DNA of 5,761 nucleotides from Patescibacteria group bacterium (GCA_018061485.1 JAGOUA010000022.1:1-5761), one strand, 5' to 3'. Positions 1-4,712 are shown, numbered from the stretch's first letter. The notes: generated by a model not told the origin, from the letters alone. A program made the numbers and translations.

Positions 1-281
1 CCACGCAAACGAATCACATGCGGACTGGGCTCATGCGCTGCATAGCGCACCTCCACCGGTTTTGCACGTTGCACCTGATGACGAATACGCAGCTCTTGCG
101 CTTGTTCAAGGTCGCGCTGATACGCGCCATCATCCTGCGAACGCGTTCCTACACGATGAATATCTGGCGCGCACACCGCTCCTTCTTGTTCAATCACAAT
201 TTCGAGCTGGGCTTCGAGCTGCTCTTGTTGCCGCTTTCGGCGCTCTTCTGACGAAGAAGAGGAAAAGGAACGTGCAATCAT
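1..281 (-). CDS. Partial CDS, charged N-terminal region of unknown protein
   Basis: An open frame starts with ATG at 281 and runs off the window at base 1, giving 93 codons without a stop. Its ATG shares four bases (ATGA) with the TGA of the upstream glycosyltransferase, a classic translational-coupling overlap, so the two genes are almost certainly one operon. The visible part opens with MIARSF followed by a run of five serines. It then has a strongly charged stretch rich in E, R, K and Q (about residues 12-26) that looks helical or coiled coil, then a second E/Q/R-rich stretch around 56-74. No signal peptide, membrane segment or known motif is visible. By position it could be another surface-glycan or envelope protein, but the sequence does not show a function. 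I am fairly sure of the gene and have no call on its role. Confidence 0.72.
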   Translation of the reverse strand, partial: MIARSFSSSSSEERRKRQQEQLEAQLEIVIEQEGAVCAPDIHRVGTRSQDDGAYQRDLEQAQELRIRHQVQRAKPVEVRYAAHEPSPHVIRLR

Positions 282-1381
282 TCAAGGGTACGTATCCGTT
301 CGACGAGTCGTTCAGCCGCCGCATCCCACGCGTGATGCTGACGAATCCATGCGCGCGCGGCAGGAATCTGGGCTCGCAATAACGCCTCATCTCGTAAAGC
401 GGATATCCACCCCTCTATCATACCACTCAGCGAGTCACTCTGAAAGAAGCGTGTACCCAATGGAGGAAGAACTTCCGGCATACACGCCGCATCGCTGCTC
501 AATACCGGCGCGCCATGCATCAACGCTTCGAGTGGCGGCAGACCAAAGCCCTCAGCACGAGAGGCGAATACAAAAAGCCTTGTCTGTTGATAGAAGCGCG
601 CGAGGACGGCATCACTGACCGAATCTTCTATCCACTCCACACGTTCAAGACCCTGTCGTTCCGCCCACGCACGTAGTCGCGCTTGAAAGAGATCTTTCGC
701 GCTCACAATGCGCAAATACTCGTCAGGAAACGTCTTTGAAACCGTCTTCCAAGCTTCAAGCACCAGTTCTAACTGCTTGTGCGGATAGGCTGAACTCACC
801 ACCAACGAACCCACTCGCTTGCTCGTGACCTCTTCGGCAACACGCTCAACCCCCTCCCCTATGACCGACACCTTGCCCCGACTCGCCGGCAGCGTACGCT
901 CTACATCTTGCCGAACATACTCCGTAGGCGTGCCAATCCATCGAGCTCGCCGAGCGATATACTGGAGCAATTGACGATACACAAAACGCTTAAGTATCGC
1001 CACCGCTGGACGACGCGTACTGATCCGTGCGCTGGTAGGCTCGTGCCACAAAATCAAATCATGCAAAAAGACACCAAAGGGCACCGGGCATCGCCAAGGA
1101 ATATTCCAATGAAAAAAAATCGCGGCATCAGCCCCCGACTCATGCATGAGGCGCGGAAGACGTCTCTGCTCTTGCCAGCCGTACCACGGGATACTCTCCT
1201 CGAGGATCTCGACCCCCGGGATATCCGCGAAGAAGACGCGTTGCTCAGGAAAGCGTATCAATACCACCCAAGACGCTTCCGGCATACGCCGTATCACACG
1301 CGGCAAGAGCTCGGCGATCACCCGCCCAATACCCCGAGTAACCAGAGGCCCCATCATGCGGGCATCAACAAAGTAGCGCAT
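278..1381 (-). CDS. GT4-family glycosyltransferase (group 1)
   Basis: The product is a 367-residue protein with the two-domain GT-B layout, most likely transferring a sugar from a nucleotide donor during cell-surface polysaccharide or glycan synthesis at the cytoplasmic face of the membrane. The N-terminal acceptor domain carries GPLVTRGIGR (11-20), resembling the glycine-rich loop of GT4 enzymes, and FLHDLILWHEP (105-115). The C-terminal donor domain has YPHKQLELVLEAW (199-211), the usual start of that domain, then EGFGLPPLEAL (277-287) with the E-x7-E pair at E277 and E285, and SSDAACMPEVL (295-305). Length and motif order are normal for the family. The frame stays open upstream to 1588, but that part reads backwards through a tRNA. 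The ATG at 1381 is chosen because TTGCCA, 17 bases, CATACT and then 6 bases lead straight to it, implying a leaderless message. It overlaps the next gene by ATGA. The sugar and acceptor cannot be told from sequence. Confidence 0.9.
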   Translation of the reverse strand: MRYFVDARMMGPLVTRGIGRVIAELLPRVIRRMPEASWVVLIRFPEQRVFFADIPGVEILEESIPWYGWQEQRRLPRLMHESGADAAIFFHWNIPWRCPVPFGVFLHDLILWHEPTSARISTRRPAVAILKRFVYRQLLQYIARRARWIGTPTEYVRQDVERTLPASRGKVSVIGEGVERVAEEVTSKRVGSLVVSSAYPHKQLELVLEAWKTVSKTFPDEYLRIVSAKDLFQARLRAWAERQGLERVEWIEDSVSDAVLARFYQQTRLFVFASRAEGFGLPPLEALMHGAPVLSSDAACMPEVLPPLGTRFFQSDSLSGMIEGWISALRDEALLRAQIPAARAWIRQHHAWDAAAERLVERIRTLE

Positions 1382-1387
1382 GACCCA

Positions 1388-1416
1388 AGTATGGATTTTT
1401 CTCCCCCACTTGGCAA
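1388..1416 (-). promoter_or_regulatory. Leaderless promoter of the glycosyltransferase
   Basis: On the minus strand TTGCCA (1416-1411) is followed by 17 bases and CATACT (1393-1388), then 6 bases to the ATG at 1381. Transcription would begin at or next to the start codon. The -35 overlaps the -35 of the divergent tRNA promoter by five bases (shared heptamer TTGGCAA at 1410-1416). Confidence 0.6.
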
Positions 1417-1438
1417 AACAGTTTTCGTCCTGTACCAT
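1410..1438 (+). promoter_or_regulatory. Promoter of tRNA-Pro(TGG)
   Basis: TTGGCA (1410-1415), a 17-base spacer and TACCAT (1433-1438) match the sigma-70 consensus at 5/6 and 4/6. The predicted start near 1445 leaves about a dozen bases of 5' leader before the mature tRNA at 1457. It is divergent from, and overlaps, the glycosyltransferase promoter. Confidence 0.6.
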
Positions 1439-1456
1439 CCCCCTATCACCAAGTTT

Positions 1457-1533
1457 CGGGGTGTAGCTCAGTTGGCTAGAGCGCCTGGTTTGGGACCAGG
1501 AGGCCGTAGGTTCAAGTCCTATCGCCCCGACCA
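1457..1533 (+). tRNA. tRNA-Pro, anticodon TGG
   Basis: This is a 77-base cloverleaf. The acceptor stem is CGGGGTG with CGCCCCG, including one G-U pair, the discriminator is A73, and the CCA end is encoded. The D stem is GCTC/GAGC, the anticodon stem CCTGG/CCAGG with loop TTTGGGA, and the T arm GTAGG-TTCAAGT-CCTAT. C1-G72 with A73 and G37 fits proline identity. U34 would read most or all CCN codons. It has its own promoter and terminator, separate from the two tRNAs that follow. Confidence 0.97.
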
Positions 1534-1535
1534 TC

Positions 1536-1564
1536 AAAAACATCGCTGCAAGGCGATGTTTTTT
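1536..1564 (+). terminator. Terminator after tRNA-Pro(TGG)
   Basis: A stem CATCGC / GCGATG encloses the loop TGCAAG. It is flanked by five A on the left and six T on the right, so the A-T pairs lengthen the stem and it could work in both directions. It closely resembles the terminator after the third tRNA. Confidence 0.85.
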
Positions 1565-1581
1565 GTCACCACACCTCCCTC

Positions 1582-1611
1582 TTTTCAAACTCCCAGCGCA
1601 TGCGCTAGTCT
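1582..1611 (+). promoter_or_regulatory. Possible promoter of the second and third tRNA-Pro genes
   Basis: A promoter is expected here because a terminator precedes and two tRNAs follow. The best candidate is TTTTCA (1582-1587), an 18-base spacer and TAGTCT (1606-1611), a weak match. The spacer contains the perfect 12-base palindrome AGCGCATGCGCT (1595-1606). Confidence 0.35.
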
Positions 1612-1636
1612 CCTGTCACCACTGCCATCGATACGA

Positions 1637-1711
1637 CGGGCTATAGCGCAGTGGTAGCGCGCCTCGTTCGGGACGAGGAGGCCGTGGGTTCAAGTCCCAC
1701 TAGCCCGACCA
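1637..1711 (+). tRNA. tRNA-Pro, anticodon CGG
   Basis: This is a 75-base cloverleaf. The acceptor is CGGGCTA/TAGCCCG, fully paired, with A73 and an encoded CCA. The D stem is GCGC/GCGC with a short loop, the anticodon stem CCTCG/CGAGG with loop TTCGGGA, and the T arm GTGGG-TTCAAGT-CCCAC. C1-G72, A73 and G37 agree with proline. Only three bases separate its CCA from the next tRNA, so the two are surely cut from one precursor. Confidence 0.97.
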
Positions 1712-1714
1712 CGG

Positions 1715-1791
1715 CGGGGTATAGCTCAGTTGGCTAGAGCGCATGCATGGGGTGCATGAGGCCGCAGGTTCAAGTCCTGTTACCCCGACCA
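1715..1791 (+). tRNA. tRNA-Pro, anticodon GGG
   Basis: This is a 77-base cloverleaf. The acceptor is CGGGGTA/TACCCCG with A73 and an encoded CCA. The D stem is GCTC/GAGC, the anticodon stem CATGC/GCATG with loop ATGGGGT, and the T arm GCAGG-TTCAAGT-CCTGT. U33, G34-G36 and G37 are in place. Positions 32 and 38 are A and T and could pair, unlike the other two tRNAs here. It completes the set of proline anticodons and is followed by a terminator. Confidence 0.97.
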
Positions 1792-1794
1792 CAC

Positions 1795-1823
1795 AAAAAC
1801 ATCGCCTTCCGGCGGTGTTTTTT
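1795..1823 (+). terminator. Terminator of the tRNA-Pro(CGG)-tRNA-Pro(GGG) unit
   Basis: The stem CATCGCC / GGCGGTG has one G-T pair and encloses the tetraloop TTCC. Five A lie upstream and six T downstream. The left arm repeats that of the terminator at 1536-1564. Confidence 0.88.
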
Positions 1824-1857
1824 GTTTCTTTTGACGGTATTTTTCTAATCGTCACTC

Positions 1858-1885
1858 TTGCCTATTCACCCCTATCTGCTAGCAT
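1858..1885 (+). promoter_or_regulatory. Probable leaderless promoter of the DGHHR protein
   Basis: TTGCCT (1858-1863), a 16-base spacer and TAGCAT (1880-1885) are followed by 7 bases and the ATG at 1893. Transcription would start at or next to the start codon. No Shine-Dalgarno precedes this ATG, which agrees. A stray TTGACG at 1831 has no good -10 partner. Confidence 0.5.
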
Positions 1886-1892
1886 CAACACT

Positions 1893-2462
1893 ATGCACCT
1901 TCTGCATACAACCACCTGGCAAGACGTGTTTCGGGGCTGGCATCAGCGCGAAGCGAACAACCCTGGCTGGATTCATTGCGCCACCCAAATCAAGGGCTGG
2001 CCAGATTGGACCTCATGGCGCTCTTTTACCGCCGAACAATTCAGAGCCTCAACCCTCGCATGGAAGGTTTTTGCGTTCGACGATCCTCTGCAAGAGATCC
2101 CCTCTATGCTGATGGGTCCCTACGCGGGCTGGCAATCCAGAACGCAGCGAAAGCACGAGACCACGTTTGCTCAGCTTCTTGATATCCCCGGTCAGGAAGA
2201 AGCGTGGAGTGCACATCCAGGCATCCTCGCGATACGAGAAGGACTCCCCTTTGATACGCAATTCATCGGACTGATCAGTCGAAAAACCGGTCTCATCACC
2301 TGCCTGGATGGGCATCATCGTGCGACCGCGTTTGCGCTAGAGCACAGGCAAGGCAAGATCCTCGACTGCTCGACAGCCTCTATCACGATCGCTCTTGCAG
2401 AGATCCCTGATACACGCAATTTTGACACCCTACTTGCACGAGGAACGTCAAAAAACCCGTAA
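1893..2462 (+). CDS. Hypothetical protein with DGHHR motif (ParB/sulfiredoxin-like)
   Basis: The product is a 189-residue soluble protein with no signal peptide or membrane segment. The first two thirds are rich in tryptophan (W9, W16, W26, W36, W39, W42, W57, W80, W105). Near the C terminus is CLDGHHRATAFALEH (137-151). The DGHHR signature (139-143) is typical of ParB-like nuclease and sulfiredoxin-fold proteins, where the loop binds phosphate or nucleotide. Apart from that motif I do not recognise the family, so nuclease or nucleotide-dependent activity is only a possibility. An upstream in-frame extension to 1743 reads through tRNA-Pro(GGG) and its terminator and is not real. The ATG at 1893 sits 7 bases after a -10 box. 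It is a lone gene with no tight downstream partner, and no terminator is seen before 2863, so its mRNA may run into the intergenic unit that follows. Confidence 0.82.
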   Translation: MHLLHTTTWQDVFRGWHQREANNPGWIHCATQIKGWPDWTSWRSFTAEQFRASTLAWKVFAFDDPLQEIPSMLMGPYAGWQSRTQRKHETTFAQLLDIPGQEEAWSAHPGILAIREGLPFDTQFIGLISRKTGLITCLDGHHRATAFALEHRQGKILDCSTASITIALAEIPDTRNFDTLLARGTSKNP

Positions 2463-2483
2463 GCCTCTGGCCGACCCCCGCGC

Positions 2484-2513
2484 TTGACGCCACCCTGCCA
2501 GATGCGAGAAGAT
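2484..2513 (+). promoter_or_regulatory. Possible promoter of intergenic unit A
   Basis: TTGACG (2484-2489) matches the -35 consensus at 5/6. GAAGAT (2508-2513), after an 18-base spacer, is a weak -10. The predicted start is near 2520. The same TTGACG hexamer opens unit B at 2940. Confidence 0.35.
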
Positions 2514-2716
2514 GCGCGCTAGGTCCTTCCCTCGCCTCGAGCGTCATCAACCTCGCATCTCTACGAAAGGCACGCCATGGAAACGCACAACCACCAACTC
2601 TCTCACCCCTCGAGCATGGAGACGGCTTGAGGGATTCCGTCAGCCCGCGCACCTGTGCGACGACCACTTGTGGAACCGTCGCCAACGCGGGTGCAGAGAC
2701 TCGGGATAGGTGCCGG

Positions 2717-2757
2717 CGTTGGCTGCTGCCGCCGGTTCGGCGATGTGTATGCGGATC
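2717..2757 (+). repeat. Conserved block, copy in unit A
   Basis: These 41 bases align without gaps to 3174-3214 at 35/41, including the identical core CCGCCGGTTCGGC. Read in the frame beginning at 2717 they give RWLLPPVRRCVCGS and then a TAA stop. The other copy gives RWMLPPVRHCVCGS. Three of the five changed codons are synonymous, which hints at coding constraint, but no start codon is evident upstream in this frame apart from a TTG at 2627. Confidence 0.7.
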
Positions 2758-2862
2758 CTAAATCCCTTCGCAACCACCGCTGTACCGATACCTAGGCGCA
2801 GAAACGTCCGCGGTTCGTTCGGTCCGACCCCCTCGCGAGGAGAGGGAAGGACCTCCCTCTCT

Positions 2863-2896
2863 CCCCGACTACCCCATCTCGGGGTTTTTCTTTTTT
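2863..2896 (+). terminator. Terminator at the end of unit A
   Basis: The stem CCCCGA (2863-2868) / TCGGGG (2879-2884) has a ten-base loop and is followed by TTTTT-C-TTTTTT. The strong T-run only on the right side gives plus-strand polarity. It would serve unit A or read-through from the gene ending at 2462. Confidence 0.85.
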
Positions 2897-2939
2897 CGTC
2901 ATACATGGCAAGGCGGGGCGTTTCCGCCCACCCCCTCTC

Positions 2940-2968
2940 TTGACGAGGAACTTCACGAAGCGCAAAAT
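2940..2968 (+). promoter_or_regulatory. Promoter of intergenic unit B
   Basis: TTGACG (2940-2945), a 17-base spacer and CAAAAT (2963-2968) match the consensus at 5/6 and 4/6 with ideal spacing. The predicted start is near 2975. No downstream plus-strand gene exists before the convergent membrane-protein gene, so the product should be a short RNA or peptide message. Confidence 0.55.
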
Positions 2969-3173
2969 CGGGCGCAGACCCTCCCCCATCTCAACCACTC
3001 ACCATCGAGTTCAATAGAGCTTGAAAAGAGCCTCGTGCTCAATCAAGAAAGCTCTTCGCTCATCACGATGGTGGCGAACCCACATCACCGAGGCACAAGC
3101 CTTCGCGTGCTCAGCCCTCAAAGGGGGCGCCATGAGGAGATTGAGACATCTGGGAGTTCGCACAACCGACACC

Positions 3174-3214
3174 CGTTGGATGCTCCCGCCGGTTCGGCAT
3201 TGCGTGTGCGGATC
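3174..3214 (+). repeat. Conserved block, copy in unit B
   Basis: This is the second copy of the 41-base block, 457 bases downstream of the first, with six substitutions and no gaps. In the frame starting at 3174 it encodes RWMLPPVRHCVCGS and stays open nine codons further to TGA at 3237-3239. The first copy stops straight after GS. Confidence 0.7.
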
Positions 3215-3286
3215 GAAAATTCGCTCCACGTCACGCTGATTCAGCGGACACATCGAACACCTCCTTGGGGGAGGGTCACTTTCTAC

Positions 3287-3312
3287 AAACGCTTCTCGCG
3301 TTTTTTTCTTTT
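3287..3312 (+). terminator. Terminator at the end of unit B
   Basis: The stem AAACGC (3287-3292) / GCGTTT (3298-3303) encloses the loop TTCTC and runs into a T-tract (3301-3307, C, then TTTT). The T-tract touches the TAA stop of the convergent membrane-protein gene. The minus-strand T-run is only three bases, so it mainly serves the plus strand. Confidence 0.75.
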
Positions 3313-3847
3313 ATACCAGCAAGTCTCGCGTATAGCCGAACGGTCTTCGAACAAACGCCAACAGCAAGAGCGGTGCGAGCATCCAAAAGGTCTTTCCCCA
3401 TTCTTCTAAAAAGATGGCCCGTAACCGAGGTGTCCATTCACTCACCGTATTCGCCGGCAAGAGCGCCGCAATAAAACATACCGCCAGTCCTACCTGCAAC
3501 ACCCCGAGCAGAATCGCCTCCCACCATGTTCCTGGTTCACGTCCCGGCGCCTGGATATGTGGCGCCCGCTGGAAGATCACCAATCCAAGACAAAAGAGCA
3601 CACCAAACCATAAAACCGCCAGCGTAGGACTCGGCGGAAGCGTCAACCAATGATTCAGTCGTGCCACGAGCGGTAAATGCTGCGCAAAAATATACGCCAC
3701 GTACAACGACAGCAGCGGCACAATAGACCGATCACGTCCCATCGTGAGGCCGTAGATCGTTGCCGCAAGCCCAAGCCCCACAAGCACAATGATATCTCGC
3801 GAAATCTCAAATCCGATAGAAGCAAGGAACGCGAGTATGTCGGGCAT
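3311..3847 (-). CDS. Small integral membrane protein, five predicted helices
   Basis: The product is a 178-residue hydrophobic protein with predicted transmembrane segments at about residues 17-36, 41-61, 74-93, 109-132 and 152-166, and a short basic tail ending RRPFGYTRDLLV. A loop with charged and proline residues (94-108) separates helices 3 and 4. The pattern GLTMGRDRSIVPLLSLYVAY (33-52) recalls the first helices of CvpA-like proteins, but the match is loose and I do not assign the family. The ATG at 3847 is chosen because an extended -10 (TGGTATGAT) lies 8 bases before it, giving a leaderless message. It begins 28 bases after the stop of the upstream ATPase gene, so it may also be read from that gene's transcript. 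A link between the ATPase and the membrane protein is possible from position alone. Confidence 0.8.
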   Translation of the reverse strand: MPDILAFLASIGFEISRDIIVLVGLGLAATIYGLTMGRDRSIVPLLSLYVAYIFAQHLPLVARLNHWLTLPPSPTLAVLWFGVLFCLGLVIFQRAPHIQAPGREPGTWWEAILLGVLQVGLAVCFIAALLPANTVSEWTPRLRAIFLEEWGKTFWMLAPLLLLAFVRRPFGYTRDLLV

Positions 3848-3855
3848 ACACGAAC

Positions 3856-3864
3856 ATCATACCA
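3856..3864 (-). promoter_or_regulatory. Extended -10 promoter of the membrane-protein gene
   Basis: On the minus strand TGGTATGAT fits the extended -10 pattern TGnTATAAT at 8 of the 9 positions, counting n as free. It sits 8 bases from the ATG and has no good -35. It lies in the 28-base gap after the ATPase stop and implies a leaderless transcript. Confidence 0.6.
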
Positions 3865-3875
3865 CAAAACACCCT

Positions 3876-4712
3876 TCAGCGCGTGCTCGCAAACGCACGG
3901 CCTTCTTTTGCCAAACGTACCGCGCGTTCACGACGACGGGCGTTTCCGCCCAAGGTCGCAACCGCACCTTGTGCGTAGGCATAGACGCTTTGCAACGCCG
4001 CTTCTTGCGTGGCGAGATCCGCCGCAAACGAACAGACAGCAAGAGGCTCTTGCCCCAACCATTCCACCGCCTGCGCGTACTGCTCAGGAGACGTGCATTT
4101 ATTCACAAGATACACGGACGGCACGCCATGTTCCGCAAGGCCCTGCGCGATCTGCTTGGCGGTTTTTGTGGCGTGAATCGTCGGTTCTGTGACCACGCAC
4201 ACAAGATCCATGCCGCGCGCGATACCCGTTCCCACCATATCCATACCGGCCGTCGAGTCTACAACCACCGCCTGCTCATCGTGCAATGTCAGAAATGGAA
4301 GATACGCCTTCAGCGACGAACTCAGCGTATGACTACACGCCACCCCGTGATGAATATCCTCGGTATGTGGACCCGCCGCCATACACCAAAGATTTGGCAC
4401 CACTTCGCGCGTAAACGCCGAAAAGAAGGCGTTCTTCGTTCCAAAAACCTGCTCGTTGATGCGCTCTTCCGCGATCGCTTGTTGATAGGTTCTATATTCC
4501 TGCGGCATACCGAGCAGCGTCTTGATACGCGCATGATCATTCCCTAAATACGGAAACGTCTCTTGCTCACCCGCAAGATTAAACAAGAGATCCATGTTGT
4601 GATCCGCGTCAATCGCTAGTACTTGCTGATTCTTTTGTATCAAAAAACGCGTGAATGCCGTGCTGATCGAGGTTTTACCGCTGCCGCCTTTGCCCATGAA
4701 ACCGATAATCAT
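3876..4712 (-). CDS. MinD/CooC-type P-loop ATPase
   Basis: The product is a 278-residue cytosolic ATPase of the SIMIBI class (MinD, ParA, CooC and relatives). It begins with the deviant Walker A motif GKGGSGKTS (7-15), carrying both the signature lysine K8 and the P-loop K13. DADHNMDLL (35-43) follows, then a Walker B-like strand VVVDSTAGMD (149-158), the VVTEPT strand (173-178) and VNKC (203-206), the usual base-recognition position. This order and spacing match CooC-like proteins that insert metal or act as ATP-driven chaperones. The CxC nickel-binding pair of true CooC is not seen, only single cysteines at 110 and 126. No carbon monoxide dehydrogenase, septum-site or partition partner is in the window, so the client is unknown. 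No Shine-Dalgarno precedes the ATG, and the start is set by the P-loop immediately at the N terminus. Confidence 0.88.
   Translation of the reverse strand: MIIGFMGKGGSGKTSISTAFTRFLIQKNQQVLAIDADHNMDLLFNLAGEQETFPYLGNDHARIKTLLGMPQEYRTYQQAIAEERINEQVFGTKNAFFSAFTREVVPNLWCMAAGPHTEDIHHGVACSHTLSSSLKAYLPFLTLHDEQAVVVDSTAGMDMVGTGIARGMDLVCVVTEPTIHATKTAKQIAQGLAEHGVPSVYLVNKCTSPEQYAQAVEWLGQEPLAVCSFAADLATQEAALQSVYAYAQGAVATLGGNARRRERAVRLAKEGRAFASTR

Larger units (their letters stand above)
2520..2896 (+). ncRNA. Candidate structured transcript, unit A
   Basis: This is a possible RNA of about 375 bases between the promoter-like TTGACG at 2484 and the terminator at 2863-2896. Internal structure includes an imperfect long hairpin at 2644-2691 (CCCGCG/CGCGGG, then CGACG/CGTCG), the palindrome CCTCGCGAGG (2831-2840) and a strong stem GAGAGGGA/TCCCTCTC (2840-2861) just before the terminator. 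Bases 2717-2757 match unit B at 35 of 41 positions. I tested it by eye against tmRNA, RNase P RNA and SRP RNA and found none of their conserved segments. It could instead be the long 3' UTR of the DGHHR gene, or hold a small protein gene. Confidence 0.35.
2463..3310. other. 848-base stretch without a convincing gene
   Basis: No open frame here looks like an ordinary protein gene on either strand. The frames that exist are short, arginine- and proline-rich, and overlap one another. The stretch does hold two plus-strand units in tandem, each with a TTGACG -35 box at the front, stem-loops inside and a hairpin plus T-run at the end. They share one diverged block. Between them (2897-2939) I see only a small GC hairpin of no clear role. 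Confidence 0.6.
2975..3312 (+). ncRNA. Candidate structured transcript, unit B
   Basis: This is a possible RNA of about 335 bases bounded by a good promoter (2940-2968) and a hairpin terminator (3287-3312). Visible structure includes a nested hairpin at 3016-3055 (outer AGAGCTT/AAGCTCT, inner GAGC/GCTC) and a smaller stem GTGG/CCAC with flanking GAT/ATC around 3067-3086. Bases 3174-3214 repeat the conserved block of unit A. A 72-codon frame (3021-3239) ends in the RWMLPPVRHCVCGS segment, but its composition is arginine-rich and no Shine-Dalgarno or leaderless start supports it. It matches no RNA family I can name. Confidence 0.42.

Noticed and set aside
1382..1588. 69-residue N-terminal extension of the glycosyltransferase frame
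   Set aside because: It reads antisense through tRNA-Pro(TGG) and its terminator, giving the familiar spurious peptide GLEPTASWSQTRRSSQLSY. A promoter also ends right at the internal ATG (1381).
908..1657. 249-codon plus-strand frame opposite the glycosyltransferase
   Set aside because: It is a shadow of a well-supported minus-strand gene, runs through tRNA-Pro(TGG), and shows no domain.
1743..1892. Upstream extension of the DGHHR protein to 1743
   Set aside because: It starts inside the anticodon arm of tRNA-Pro(GGG) and crosses a terminator.
2383..2906. Minus-strand frames of 88-100 codons in the intergenic region
   Set aside because: One overlaps the end of the DGHHR gene, and the other reads through the terminator in reverse. 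Similarity between copies of the 41-base block is poorer in minus-strand frames than in the plus-strand frame.
2520..3312. Known housekeeping RNA (tmRNA, RNase P RNA, SRP RNA)
   Set aside because: The sizes would fit, but I found no tRNA-like 3' end or tag frame, no P4-type core segments, and no SRP tetraloop region.
2916..3952. Exact 15-base match GGGCGTTTCCGCCCA at 2916-2930 and 3938-3952
   Set aside because: The second copy lies inside the ATPase coding sequence (LGGNAR). The motif is short, self-complementary and GC-rich, so chance is a good explanation.
3789..4547. 252-codon plus-strand frame opposite the ATPase
   Set aside because: It is arginine- and histidine-rich, typical of an antisense shadow. 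The minus strand carries clear ATPase motifs.
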